Made by a program: the position numbers and the translations under genes. Below, in pieces: positions 1 through 8,551 of a DNA stretch of 64,000 nucleotides. Numbering within the stretch: position 1 is the first letter of the stretch; the number at the start of each line of letters is the position of its first letter. Under the pieces are notes generated by a model that saw only the letters and a program-made list of their open reading frames with translations, did no database searches and was not told where the DNA came from. Source of the DNA: Candidatus Nitrotoga fabula (GTDB lineage Bacteria > Pseudomonadota > Gammaproteobacteria > Burkholderiales > Gallionellaceae); assembly GCF_905221025.1 (NCBI RefSeq), contig NZ_CAJNBL010000011.1:1-64000 (forward strand), in the 5' to 3' direction.

Positions 1-149
1 ATCAGCGCCAAAACCGGCAAGACAGCACTTCGTAAGTGTATCTGCATATACATATAAAGATAGCTCCGTTAATAAAATCTACAAAATAAAGATTCGAGAT
101 AAGATATATAAAATTTAATCACTAAAAATTCAGAATAATTTTTGGTGCA

Positions 150-1262
150 TCAATGGATCACACTGCTTTTCCGTGGCAATTGAGTCTGTAACAACTTCCT
201 CCGGTTCCACCACATGATGCCACCCGTGAACAGCAGAATGAGCGGAATCATGCCAATGATCAATTGAATGATACGGGTTGTAGTTCCGCCGATCACGCCG
301 ATATGAATTGGATAGAATGTATTCAGTATTCGTGTCCCGACAGGGGATGTCAGCACATTCTCTACCTGCAATACTTTCCCGGAATATTGATCCATATAGA
401 TAAAGTTTCTGCCGTTCGGATGCCATTCCCCGGCAAATTTTTTTCGAACCACCATTGGCGCTTCAGCGTTCCTGGGAAGGCCAATCCATGTGGTGACTGC
501 AGGTAATATCTTGTCTGCCTGATGCAACATTCTGTCGAGCGAAGGCAATGACCCTCCTGCCTGCCGAGGGTGAGAAACCGGCGGTGCAGGACGTGGCTGG
601 CTTTGAGTTATTGCATTGAGCATGCTGGCTGCCGTTTTATCAAATACTAGCGATGCAGCGGTAATTGCGGTAAAAAGAATAAAGAAACCGGCATAGATAC
701 CGGAGGCACGATGGACATCAAAATTCACTTTTTTCCATGGAGCGGACCATTGAACGCGCAGTCCAGGTAAAAATTTCCGGTTACGCGGCCACCATAAAAT
801 AACACCGCTGATGCACATGCCAACCAGCAGCAATGCGCCGAAACCCAGGATGATTTCTCCGGTTTCTCCACTCAGAAGTTCGGTGTGCAGAAGCGCAATC
901 CACCCGGTAACCGTATCCTCCTGCCGGTGTTCTCCCAGTATTTTCCCGGTGTAAGGATCCACATAGATGAACAGATCATGCGCATTGTTCAGTTTGATTA
1001 AATAGGTTTGCTGTGGAGTGCGTGGGATGCGTATGAATAATGGCCGGTCTTTCGGGTATGCGTGCTGCACGGTTTCCAGCACCGATTGCAGAGATACCCG
1101 TTCCTCGCGCGGGACCGTTCTCATCCATTCCGGATGGATCAATGTCTCGATTTCCTCGCGAAATACCAACAAGCTACCGGTCAGCCCGCTGATCACCAGC
1201 AGCAATCCGACAGCCAGTCCGGTATAGCGATGCAGCATGGAAATCGCTTTTCTGGCGGTCAT
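150..1262 (-). CDS. PepSY-associated inner-membrane protein (siderophore-iron reductase type)
   Basis: This 370-residue protein has the PepSY_TM layout. There is an N-terminal membrane segment at about 12-34 preceded by a HRYTG motif, a periplasmic PepSY-like stretch (about 75-130), membrane segments near 137-158 and 187-206, a second periplasmic domain, and a last segment near 330-352. Relatives such as FoxB, PiuB and FpvG sit beside TonB-dependent siderophore receptors and help release iron from imported ferric siderophores, probably by reduction. Here the neighbour upstream is only a receptor scrap (1400-1582), so its partner seems to be lost and it may now serve the intact receptor at 1643-3745. 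Family assignment is firm; the substrate is unknown. Confidence 0.85.
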   Translation of the reverse strand: MTARKAISMLHRYTGLAVGLLLVISGLTGSLLVFREEIETLIHPEWMRTVPREERVSLQSVLETVQHAYPKDRPLFIRIPRTPQQTYLIKLNNAHDLFIYVDPYTGKILGEHRQEDTVTGWIALLHTELLSGETGEIILGFGALLLVGMCISGVILWWPRNRKFLPGLRVQWSAPWKKVNFDVHRASGIYAGFFILFTAITAASLVFDKTAASMLNAITQSQPRPAPPVSHPRQAGGSLPSLDRMLHQADKILPAVTTWIGLPRNAEAPMVVRKKFAGEWHPNGRNFIYMDQYSGKVLQVENVLTSPVGTRILNTFYPIHIGVIGGTTTRIIQLIIGMIPLILLFTGGIMWWNRRKLLQTQLPRKSSVIH

Positions 1263-1399
1263 GGCCTGGATGTCCAGCTATCCGGATGTCGTATGGATGA
1301 TCTGCCGGCACGGTCCATTTCGTCAGCCTGTCCGGATTGATTCAGGTACATTAATCGATCCGGCGCTTCCTGGTTCAAGATATGATTCCGTGCGGCTGA

Positions 1400-1582
1400 C
1401 TAAAATTGCATTTGCGCAATAAATTTCAGCATGCGCGGCGCCCCGACACCCAACAGGCCATTACCGGCAGTGCTCCAGTAGTCCCGGTTGGTTGCATTGT
1501 CGAGTACTGCCTGGAAGGTAGTACGCTGGCCGGAAACAATAGTAATAGTGTTGTAACGGGCATCTCTGGCTGGTAAATACAT
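1400..1582 (-). pseudogene. C-terminal remnant of a FoxA/FpvA-type TonB-dependent siderophore receptor
   Basis: The open frame gives about 60 residues that read as the last strands of a siderophore receptor barrel. A stretch with TNRDYW is followed by GVGAPR and a closing strand ending in aromatic Phe, which is the outer-membrane insertion signature of FpvA/FoxA/FhuE-type receptors. Nothing of the plug or of the remaining barrel is found upstream; the next gene, a different receptor, ends at 1643. It does not match the C-terminus of that neighbour, which ends in LAIQLDI, so it comes from a second receptor family. The adjacent PepSY gene would be its normal partner. Confidence 0.7.
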
Positions 1583-1642
1583 GGGCTGTCTTTCAGATAA
1601 TCAACATCTTAGAAAATTGTTGGTGTCCCGGATCAACAATGG

Positions 1643-3745
1643 CTAAATATCAAGCTGAATGGCGAGGATTGCTGACCGTCCGGGTGAAGGTAGGCGGCCC
1701 TGGCTGTAATCCACGCCACGGAAGTAATAATCCTTGTCGAACAGATTGTTGATTCCCAGGCTGGTAGTAATGGTTTTTTTGTTCCAGCGCGATTTGTGGG
1801 TTACCTGGGCGTTCCATACTGTAAATGAAGGGATCGGGCCGATGGACCCGGAAGCATTTTCCGTTACAGTATTCGCACCATCGCTGAATGAATCGCTTTG
1901 ATACAAGCCGTTGAGATTCCAGTTCCAGTTTCCGCTGCGGTAGTTGACCCTCTGGCTGAGCTGATGGTGCGGAGCCATGGGCAGTTCCTTGCCCATGAAC
2001 TGGCCAGAGCGTTGTTCGGTATTGACAAAGGTATATGCAGTAGCCAGCTCAAGCCCAGGGACAGGTTCCGGCCGCCAGGCGAATTCGGTCTCGATTCCCT
2101 GGTGGCGGGCTTTCCCCAGATTGCGGAAGCCAACGAGCTGATTCACGAACTCGAGTTTGTTATCGAAATCGAACCGAAATCCGGTGATGGTGGTATCAAT
2201 GTTTGCGGAAGGTGCCCAGCGGATTCCTGCCTCATAGTTTTTAGCTCTTTCGGATGCAAGGTCGGCTGAAAAAGTGATCTGGGTAAACTGCACAGGACGC
2301 ATGGATTTATGGGTATTGGCGAACAGGAATACATTGCTGCTGGCCTGATAACCGATATCCAGGCCCGGTAGCCAGTCTCTGGCAGGATTACTGGTTTGTG
2401 CACCAGTCAGGTTGTTGCGGTAAAACAGATCAACCTGTTCATGGCGAATCCCCGGAGTGATTTTGAGCTTGTTGTCAAGCAGCATGAAGGTGTCGCTCAG
2501 GTAAAAGGCATAGGCGTCATTTTCAAAGCGCCAGTTCCGCGTAACATTGTAGGCTCCGGTCGCCAGACTGCGGGAATCCACCAGGTAATCAACTTCCTCA
2601 CGCATATAACGTGCACCCAATGAAATCTTCTGCCGGATGCCGCTATTGAGGTGAAAGGTAAACCGCGGTTCCGTGCCATAGACTTTGAAATCTCGAGGCG
2701 CGGATTGTTCGTTCGTTGACGGGATGTCTGCGTTGGTAGAATTGCCGAATCTGAACTCGCGGCTGCTGCGATGCCCGAAGTTGATCCAGCTGAATTCTGC
2801 GCCGCTGTCGAAGAAGTGGTTATACGTCAGATTTCCGCGCACCGTATCCCCATTGAAATAATCTAATGGCCGGGTGGATTGATTACGGTCCTGCTCATAG
2901 GATTTGGGAGTGAGTGCACCCGGTAACTGATTCTGGGTTTTGTAATACTGGATGCCGGCTTTCACCTCGGACCGGTCGGTTACCAGCCAGTGGCTATCCA
3001 GCATCAGATTGCCTACTTCCGTCCTGGAATGTTCACGCGCGGTCTGACCGTTCAGGATGTTCGCCTGCAGTTGCAGACCCAGCTTTTCATTGACGAATCC
3101 CCCGGTGCGTAAATAGGTATCTGCCAGCAAATTACCACCGGAAAAGACCGACAGCGTTTCCTTGAATGTCATGGATGGTTTGTGCGGGATACGCTTGGTC
3201 ACAAAATTGATCACGCCGCCAACATTGTTGGGGCCGTAATGAACCGCCACCCCTCCCCTTGCGACATCGACCGACTCAATCGAATTCATGGTCAACGGAA
3301 ACAAGGACAGACCGGTCTGTCCATAAGGTGCGAGAGTTATCGGTATCCCGTCAACCAGCATCAGCACCTGCTCGCTCCGCAGAGGATTGAGTCCACGGAT
3401 TCCGATATTCGGCAGAAAGCCGACACCACTTTCATCCATAACCCGCACACCCGGCACCGTGCGCAATACGTCTTCCACCGTGCGCGAACCGGATTCGGAA
3501 ATTTCCTGGTGGGTGATAACCGACCGCGCTCCGGGATGCTTCTTGGCTGTCTTCGATGTAGCAGGCCCCAGCCAGTCCGCACTGACAGCTACCTCTTCCA
3601 GCGTTTTTTCAGGTTCATCTTTTCTGGATGCGTTCTTTTCAGATCCGGCCTGCTCGGCCAGACCTGAGATGGAATAAAGAACTGTATTGGAAACAAATAC
3701 CAGCTTGATGGCAGTATGAACTGCCCGCTGAAAATTGGCGCGCAT
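1643..3745 (-). CDS. TonB-dependent outer-membrane receptor, FecA/PvuA-like
   Basis: This 700-residue outer-membrane receptor starts with a signal-like segment. A TonB-box-like EEVAV follows near residue 50, then the plug domain (about 65-170; GSRTVEDVLRTVPGV, then IRGLNP and the GPNNVGGVINFVTKR motif) and a long barrel. The last strand ends in Ile rather than the usual Phe. The plug resembles FecA and receptors for citrate-based carboxylate siderophores. The gene lies downstream of a vibrioferrin-like biosynthesis operon and has its own Fur-like box at 3872-3896, so it is probably the uptake receptor for that siderophore (a PvuA counterpart; inferred). A decayed second copy lies at 12803-13316. 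Base composition is closer to the housekeeping genes than to the A/T-rich operon. Confidence 0.9.
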   Translation of the reverse strand: MRANFQRAVHTAIKLVFVSNTVLYSISGLAEQAGSEKNASRKDEPEKTLEEVAVSADWLGPATSKTAKKHPGARSVITHQEISESGSRTVEDVLRTVPGVRVMDESGVGFLPNIGIRGLNPLRSEQVLMLVDGIPITLAPYGQTGLSLFPLTMNSIESVDVARGGVAVHYGPNNVGGVINFVTKRIPHKPSMTFKETLSVFSGGNLLADTYLRTGGFVNEKLGLQLQANILNGQTAREHSRTEVGNLMLDSHWLVTDRSEVKAGIQYYKTQNQLPGALTPKSYEQDRNQSTRPLDYFNGDTVRGNLTYNHFFDSGAEFSWINFGHRSSREFRFGNSTNADIPSTNEQSAPRDFKVYGTEPRFTFHLNSGIRQKISLGARYMREEVDYLVDSRSLATGAYNVTRNWRFENDAYAFYLSDTFMLLDNKLKITPGIRHEQVDLFYRNNLTGAQTSNPARDWLPGLDIGYQASSNVFLFANTHKSMRPVQFTQITFSADLASERAKNYEAGIRWAPSANIDTTITGFRFDFDNKLEFVNQLVGFRNLGKARHQGIETEFAWRPEPVPGLELATAYTFVNTEQRSGQFMGKELPMAPHHQLSQRVNYRSGNWNWNLNGLYQSDSFSDGANTVTENASGSIGPIPSFTVWNAQVTHKSRWNKKTITTSLGINNLFDKDYYFRGVDYSQGRLPSPGRSAILAIQLDI

Positions 3746-4200
3746 CGGATCTCCTGTCTATGTTCGTTCTGATTGTTTAAATAGGAATCGGCTCAACAAA
3801 AAATGGCAGGTTTTGTATAAACCCGCCGCCAAAGTAAATTAAGGAGTAATGATTAATTACTATTCTTATATGATAATGCGAATAAAACTAATTATCAACA
3901 ATTATTGATGAGGGTGCGGATTCGCAAGCTGAAAATGTAGCTGGAGACAAATTCACAATTGCGTAATAGTGTTTTCCGTATTCAATTGAGCTTGATTCCT
4001 TAAAGACAGGCAACCCGGCTTCTGGAATCCATGTGCGCATACACAAAAATCAAGTGCAACAAATGTATTAAAGTCGACTGCTATTCAAATCAGGAGTGGC
4101 AATTGAACCCAAAAATATTTTTCGCGCAATGCCCAACAAATCTCTGCCTAGCATTACAGCAGGATTATTAAGCAGCCATGGCTGCCGGCTGGACTGCTGC
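3746..4200. other. Intergenic region holding the receptor promoter
   Basis: This 455-bp stretch carries the Fur-like box (3872-3896) and the leader of the receptor gene. A GGAGAT ribosome-binding site lies just before the receptor start. The part from 3746 to about 3985 is homologous to the upstream region of the decayed receptor copy (13317 to about 13556). The rest, up to the end of the cytochrome gene, shows no recognisable coding sequence. Confidence 0.6.
3872..3896 (-). promoter_or_regulatory. Fur-like operator upstream of the intact receptor
   Basis: The sequence begins GATAAT and ends ATTATC, with GCGAAT A AAACTA between them, so it can be read as four hexamers in a 6-6-1-6-6 layout. 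The outer hexamers are the canonical Fur repeats. The same layout, with the same outer hexamers and a NCRAAT-like second hexamer, is found upstream of the decayed receptor copy at 13430-13454. Binding by Fur is inferred. Confidence 0.6.
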
Positions 4201-4692
4201 TTATGGTCTTTTGTATCGCTGATTGGTGAACGGCTGAGAAACTGGCCGCTGGATATGGATAAAATCAAATCCGTTGGCAGTATGACAAGCATTGCATGCT
4301 TGCGACAATCCATCAAACGATTTCATGAATAAAACTTTCTGCCTGGCCTGAATCGCCTTTGTAAGTTTCTCGACTGGCCCGGATGTAATTGGGCCGATCA
4401 TTTCAGCAAGCGGTCTTCCCTCAAAATCTGGATGATATTTTTTCACATCTTCTAATCCTTCCAGTATTTCATCGAGTTCGTATTTGGCCAGTTTCCAGTT
4501 CGCGCCTGTACCTGCATACCAGAGTTTCGCATGGCGCAGTTGTATTCCAGCCATGATTTCGCCCACGCCAGGAGAATAATTTTGGCTGACATCGGGTAAT
4601 TCCGGGTTTATATCTGCCTGTTCATCATCAGCCGCATAGGCCTGACCAGAAAATGCCACGAAAAAAAACAACAAATTTAAAAAATTTTTCAT
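4201..4692 (-). CDS. Small periplasmic c-type cytochrome
   Basis: This is a 163-residue protein with a clear signal peptide (cleavage after AYA, residue 20) and a single CxxCH haem-binding motif (CNACH, residues 133-137) near the C-terminus. Between them is a mostly helical stretch with His54. It is unlike class I cytochromes, where the haem motif is N-terminal, and closer to four-helix class II-like proteins. It starts 24 bp after the citrate synthase-like gene and is very likely transcribed as the last gene of the siderophore operon. A role in periplasmic ferric reduction is possible but unproven. It could also be an unrelated cytochrome caught between operon and receptor. Confidence 0.75.
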   Translation of the reverse strand: MKNFLNLLFFFVAFSGQAYAADDEQADINPELPDVSQNYSPGVGEIMAGIQLRHAKLWYAGTGANWKLAKYELDEILEGLEDVKKYHPDFEGRPLAEMIGPITSGPVEKLTKAIQARQKVLFMKSFDGLSQACNACHTANGFDFIHIQRPVSQPFTNQRYKRP

Positions 4693-4716
4693 TTATTAAT
4701 CCATTCATTAAATTGG

Positions 4717-5484
4717 TTAACACGCCTTAAAACTTGCTAAATGAGTCTTGAGTGCCCGAAAACTAACACCACGATCATCTCCAATCAGGTAGGCCTGCAC
4801 ACCGCGCGCTTTCCAGAAATCAAGCTGGCTCACAGCGCGTGGTATCGCACAGAATGGAATTTGATGTTTGGAACATATTGAAGCCATTTTATTAATGGCA
4901 GCTTCTATATCCGGGTGTTGTGCTTGGCCTGGCAGGCCATATGATTGTGAGAGATCAATTGCTCCTTCCAGTATCATGTCAATACCAGGAACAGTTAGAA
5001 TGGCATCAAGATGATCAATACCTTCCTTATCTTCAATCATCGCTACTACCATGATTTCAGCATTTGCCCGTACAAAATAAGTGGGTAAATCTATAGTGCC
5101 AAAACCAGTGGTGCGTCCGCCGCTGATGCCACGATTCCCCAATGGATAATAACGACTAGCAGCAACAGCTTGTACAGCATCATCGCGATTACGTACGTGT
5201 GGCACTACGATTCCTTGAGCGCCGCAATCCAGAGCACGCAAAATGCTTTCCGGAGCAGCATTAGGAACCCTAATTAATGGTGTAATATTGGCGCACTCAG
5301 CTGCCCGAACCATATTTTCAAGTGTTTCTGGGTTTACGCAAACATGCTCCATATCAAGTATTACAAAATCAAATCCTGCATAGCCGATCATTTCAATTAT
5401 TAGTGGAGACGGGATTGAATTAAGCAAACCAAAAATAGTTTTACCATTAACAAGAGCCTGCTTAAGTCGATTGGTTTGTAACAT
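4717..5484 (-). CDS. HpcH/HpaI-aldolase-family citrate synthase, SbnG-like
   Basis: This 255-residue TIM-barrel protein belongs to the HpcH/HpaI aldolase family. It has the LDMEH motif (residues 43-47), an arginine-rich catalytic region (GNRGISGGR) and the metal-binding acidic residues around AMIEDKEG and EGAIDLSQ. In Staphylococcus the family member SbnG makes citrate from oxaloacetate and acetyl-CoA specifically for staphyloferrin B. A gene like this in a citrate-siderophore operon points to a dedicated citrate supply. It follows the decarboxylase gene by 4 bp and has an AAGGA ribosome-binding site. An ordinary aldolase function cannot be excluded from sequence alone, but the context argues strongly for SbnG-like activity. 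Confidence 0.8.
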   Translation of the reverse strand: MLQTNRLKQALVNGKTIFGLLNSIPSPLIIEMIGYAGFDFVILDMEHVCVNPETLENMVRAAECANITPLIRVPNAAPESILRALDCGAQGIVVPHVRNRDDAVQAVAASRYYPLGNRGISGGRTTGFGTIDLPTYFVRANAEIMVVAMIEDKEGIDHLDAILTVPGIDMILEGAIDLSQSYGLPGQAQHPDIEAAINKMASICSKHQIPFCAIPRAVSQLDFWKARGVQAYLIGDDRGVSFRALKTHLASFKAC

Positions 5485-5488
5485 GAGG

Positions 5489-6700
5489 TTATTCCTTTAA
5501 AGGCAAGAACAACTGCTGTGGATGGGGATGTCGCAAAAAATCGTGATGCGATATATGCCAGGCATAAGCACCCGCATACGGGAATACCAACATATCTCCA
5601 CAGCGCACTGATATTACTGGTGAATCAAATGAAATCAGGTCCTTGGGTGTACATAATTGCCCAACTACATTTACTTTTTCGTTAGATATTTCAGGACGTG
5701 GAAATGGATATTGCCATGTATTTATCGGAACGACATAAAATGGATGGCTATGTCCTTGCGCATAAGGAGTACGGAAGTGATGAGAGCCGCCTCTGCCAAC
5801 AATAAAATTCTGATCAAAATTTTTTTTTATATCGATAACTTGCATTACATAATAACCACAGGCTGCAGTAACATAGCGCCCTAACTCAAACCGGACACGA
5901 ATTTCTGGCAGACCACAGTTACTTAATAATAATTTTAGTTTAGAGCTAAAAATTTCCCAGTCAAATTGCTGCTCAGGTTGACGGTAATTAATACCGATAC
6001 CACCGCCAACGTTGATATGATTTATTTTTATCCCATAGATTTCACACCACAAACGCGCCTGTTTAAGATATAACTCAATTAACTGCAAGTGAGCTTCGGC
6101 ATCGAGCTGATGAGATAACAAATGAAAATGGAAACCATACAACCGTATCTCAGGATGAGCTTGTATCCAAGATATGCACTCTGGCAAATCCTGAATAGAA
6201 ATACCAAATGGAGTTGGTTTTCCGCCCATCATTAAAGTAGTGGCGGCTAAATTATCAATGGCAATATTGACACGTAACAATATTGATATCGATTTTTCTG
6301 CACGGATGGACAAACTGGCTAGACGCTGCAATTCATTAATACTTTCAACGTGCACACAATCAACATTTTGATGGATTGCCTGATCCAATTCCTGGTCTAT
6401 TTTCCCAGGTCCACTAAAAATCACTGGTTTCTCTGGAAAATATTTACGCACCCAAGCCAACTCACCACCTGAAGATACCTCAAATCCGGCTACAATTGGA
6501 GCCAAAGTCTGAAGTATTGGTAAATCAGAATTTGCTTTAACCGCATAAAATAATTCACAACTTTCAGGCAAAGTGCCAACCAAATAGGCTGCATGTTGCT
6601 GCAAGGCAGGCAAATCATAGATATAAGCGCATAGCGGTTCAAAAGCCTGAGACTCTAAGTCACGAATTTTCTCGACAACTTCTGTTAACCTTAATTTCAT
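5489..6700 (-). CDS. pvsE: PLP-dependent decarboxylase of siderophore synthesis, PvsE/SbnH-like
   Basis: This 403-residue protein has the alanine-racemase-like barrel fold of diaminopimelate/ornithine decarboxylases. The PLP-binding Lys55 lies in FYAVKANSD, a GGGIGINY phosphate-binding loop follows near residue 232, and the CGDM segment near 366 supplies the cross-subunit Cys and Asp. Relatives in vibrioferrin (PvsE) and staphyloferrin B (SbnH) clusters decarboxylate an amino-acid unit already joined to citrate, or the free amino acid. It lies 5 bp after the second synthetase gene and 4 bp before the citrate synthase gene, in a tight operon. The symbol rests on gene order as well as family. 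Confidence 0.8.
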   Translation of the reverse strand: MKLRLTEVVEKIRDLESQAFEPLCAYIYDLPALQQHAAYLVGTLPESCELFYAVKANSDLPILQTLAPIVAGFEVSSGGELAWVRKYFPEKPVIFSGPGKIDQELDQAIHQNVDCVHVESINELQRLASLSIRAEKSISILLRVNIAIDNLAATTLMMGGKPTPFGISIQDLPECISWIQAHPEIRLYGFHFHLLSHQLDAEAHLQLIELYLKQARLWCEIYGIKINHINVGGGIGINYRQPEQQFDWEIFSSKLKLLLSNCGLPEIRVRFELGRYVTAACGYYVMQVIDIKKNFDQNFIVGRGGSHHFRTPYAQGHSHPFYVVPINTWQYPFPRPEISNEKVNVVGQLCTPKDLISFDSPVISVRCGDMLVFPYAGAYAWHISHHDFLRHPHPQQLFLPLKE

Positions 6701-6705
6701 ATTTT

Positions 6706-8529
6706 CTATCCCCTCAGGATTCCCAAGGGATTATTAACATGTAAATACTCAGATTCTCTATCAGGTCGCTTGAAAAAACGGTTTGTCAAGTTTGCCTTTC
6801 CAGGAAACGGTTCTCCATTAAGTAATGCGTTAATACGGCGTGCAGAAGATGCATCGCCAAACTGGCTCTGATAGACTTGAAGATGGTTTCTTACAACTCC
6901 CCATAAACGGTTCCAGAGTTTCTGATTGCCGGCACTGATCTGGTTGATTGCTTCGCAAAAATTATTAACAAATAAACAATACGTTACACGCTTCCATCCC
7001 TGATCATTGCTATACCAAAGAGATTCGCGTGCACGTTGGCTAATGGCATCTAACTGACCCGAGTCATATCGCTCTTTTAATAACTTTACCCCTTCAAAAT
7101 CGCGTAAAAATATTTGTACTGGCTTTCCTTTGGCTATCCCAATTGCAACATTTTGCAAATGAGGCTCAAATATGACGCCATAGGAAAAATAACAATACAT
7201 CACCGGATACATAAGCTTGGAGACATAATGCGAAAACCATTGTTCGGCAGTATCTTCAAAGGTGCTATTAGTCTCCAGCCCCATTTCATCAAGAAGCTTC
7301 CGAATATGAATCTCTCCATAGATATGATTCCCAAATAGTGCTCCGGACAAAAGAGGGGTTGTAGAATCAGCAAGTACACCAGAAATATTCTGCCGCAGAA
7401 TTAAGCCAAATCCTTCAAAAACTTCCTGGGCAAGAATATCGTCTTGTCTTAAATCAACTGAAATAAAAGCAGGCTCTTCCAATATACGAATATCCGGGAA
7501 TAGCCTCTCCAGACTTGGTTTGATCTCACGTATGATCTTCGTTATTTGCAGGGCGCTCTCAAGCTCATAGAATGCGTTTTTTCGCACACAATTCGTTATT
7601 CGAATGTTTAACGAGCATTTGTAGAAATAATGATTTTCTGGGTGAAAGAGAGTACGTATTGAAGAAGTAGGGTAATAATGTTCACCTTGTTGTCCCAGAT
7701 CGTAGATCTTTCCTGTCTGAATTGCTGCAATAACACTCGAATGTTTAAGTAAATATCGCGCCTGCCACGGATGGGTAGGGATTAAAGTAAATTCTTTATC
7801 TACGACAAGATCTGCGGGTGCTTGAGTGGAAATGATCTGATCACAAGATTGCAAAAGCACCGATTTTTGCAATATATATTCGCGGCGTATTGCAAAATAA
7901 TGCAAAGGGAAACTTGTGCGGGTTTCTGGCGAATAACGCAACATATCCTCGTAACAAACCCCTTGGCGACTTTTTGGTGCAGGATGAAATGGGTGTCCAA
8001 AAATTAGTGACTGTTCAGATTCAATGAATGCTTGTAATGGCTTCCTGGAAAAGCAATCGGGGTGGGTTGCACATAACACAGCCGTGGTTACAGCCACACT
8101 GTCGCAAATTTGCTCCATCAATTCATCATTTGGTGGCTGATGGTTCTTTAGGGATATTTCATGCAGCAGTAACTTTGCAAGAGTTTCCCAGTCTAACAAT
8201 GTCCAGGGTTTTCCCGTAGATTTGTAGTAGAAAGAAGATTGATACCGGAAATTACCCGTAATGGACATTCCATCTACCACAGTGAGCAGGCGAGCTCCGG
8301 TATATGGAAGCCTGACATGCATGATCTGACCTTTTGTATACTGTAATGCCAATCGGATGGAAACAGGGCAGTCGTTTTTGCCGAATAAAGGACCCACACT
8401 CAATTGGCTATCTGGCCCGGCTATCTCACGACAATAGCAATTAAGCAATGTTTCCATAGACCTTCTTCCGGCTTCCTGTTGAGCCATTTGTTCGGAATCG
8501 ATAAGTTCAGCCAAATTATTTTTGTACAT
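6706..8529 (-). CDS. pvsD: NRPS-independent siderophore synthetase, IucA/IucC family (PvsD position)
   Basis: This 607-residue synthetase has all the family landmarks: GHPFHPAPKSRQG at 178-190, which holds the ATP-binding Lys and Arg, HPWQ at 253-256, and the C-terminal FhuF-like domain. Family members adenylate a carboxylate of citrate (or a citryl intermediate) and condense it with an amine or alcohol. Two such enzymes are present in this operon; this one is the more canonical. It begins 22 bp after the exporter gene with a GGAGGA-type ribosome-binding site. Composition is clearly A/T-rich compared with the housekeeping genes. Confidence 0.88.
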   Translation of the reverse strand: MYKNNLAELIDSEQMAQQEAGRRSMETLLNCYCREIAGPDSQLSVGPLFGKNDCPVSIRLALQYTKGQIMHVRLPYTGARLLTVVDGMSITGNFRYQSSFYYKSTGKPWTLLDWETLAKLLLHEISLKNHQPPNDELMEQICDSVAVTTAVLCATHPDCFSRKPLQAFIESEQSLIFGHPFHPAPKSRQGVCYEDMLRYSPETRTSFPLHYFAIRREYILQKSVLLQSCDQIISTQAPADLVVDKEFTLIPTHPWQARYLLKHSSVIAAIQTGKIYDLGQQGEHYYPTSSIRTLFHPENHYFYKCSLNIRITNCVRKNAFYELESALQITKIIREIKPSLERLFPDIRILEEPAFISVDLRQDDILAQEVFEGFGLILRQNISGVLADSTTPLLSGALFGNHIYGEIHIRKLLDEMGLETNSTFEDTAEQWFSHYVSKLMYPVMYCYFSYGVIFEPHLQNVAIGIAKGKPVQIFLRDFEGVKLLKERYDSGQLDAISQRARESLWYSNDQGWKRVTYCLFVNNFCEAINQISAGNQKLWNRLWGVVRNHLQVYQSQFGDASSARRINALLNGEPFPGKANLTNRFFKRPDRESEYLHVNNPLGILRG

Positions 8530-8551
8530 GCTTCCTCCTGATTTGTTGTGG

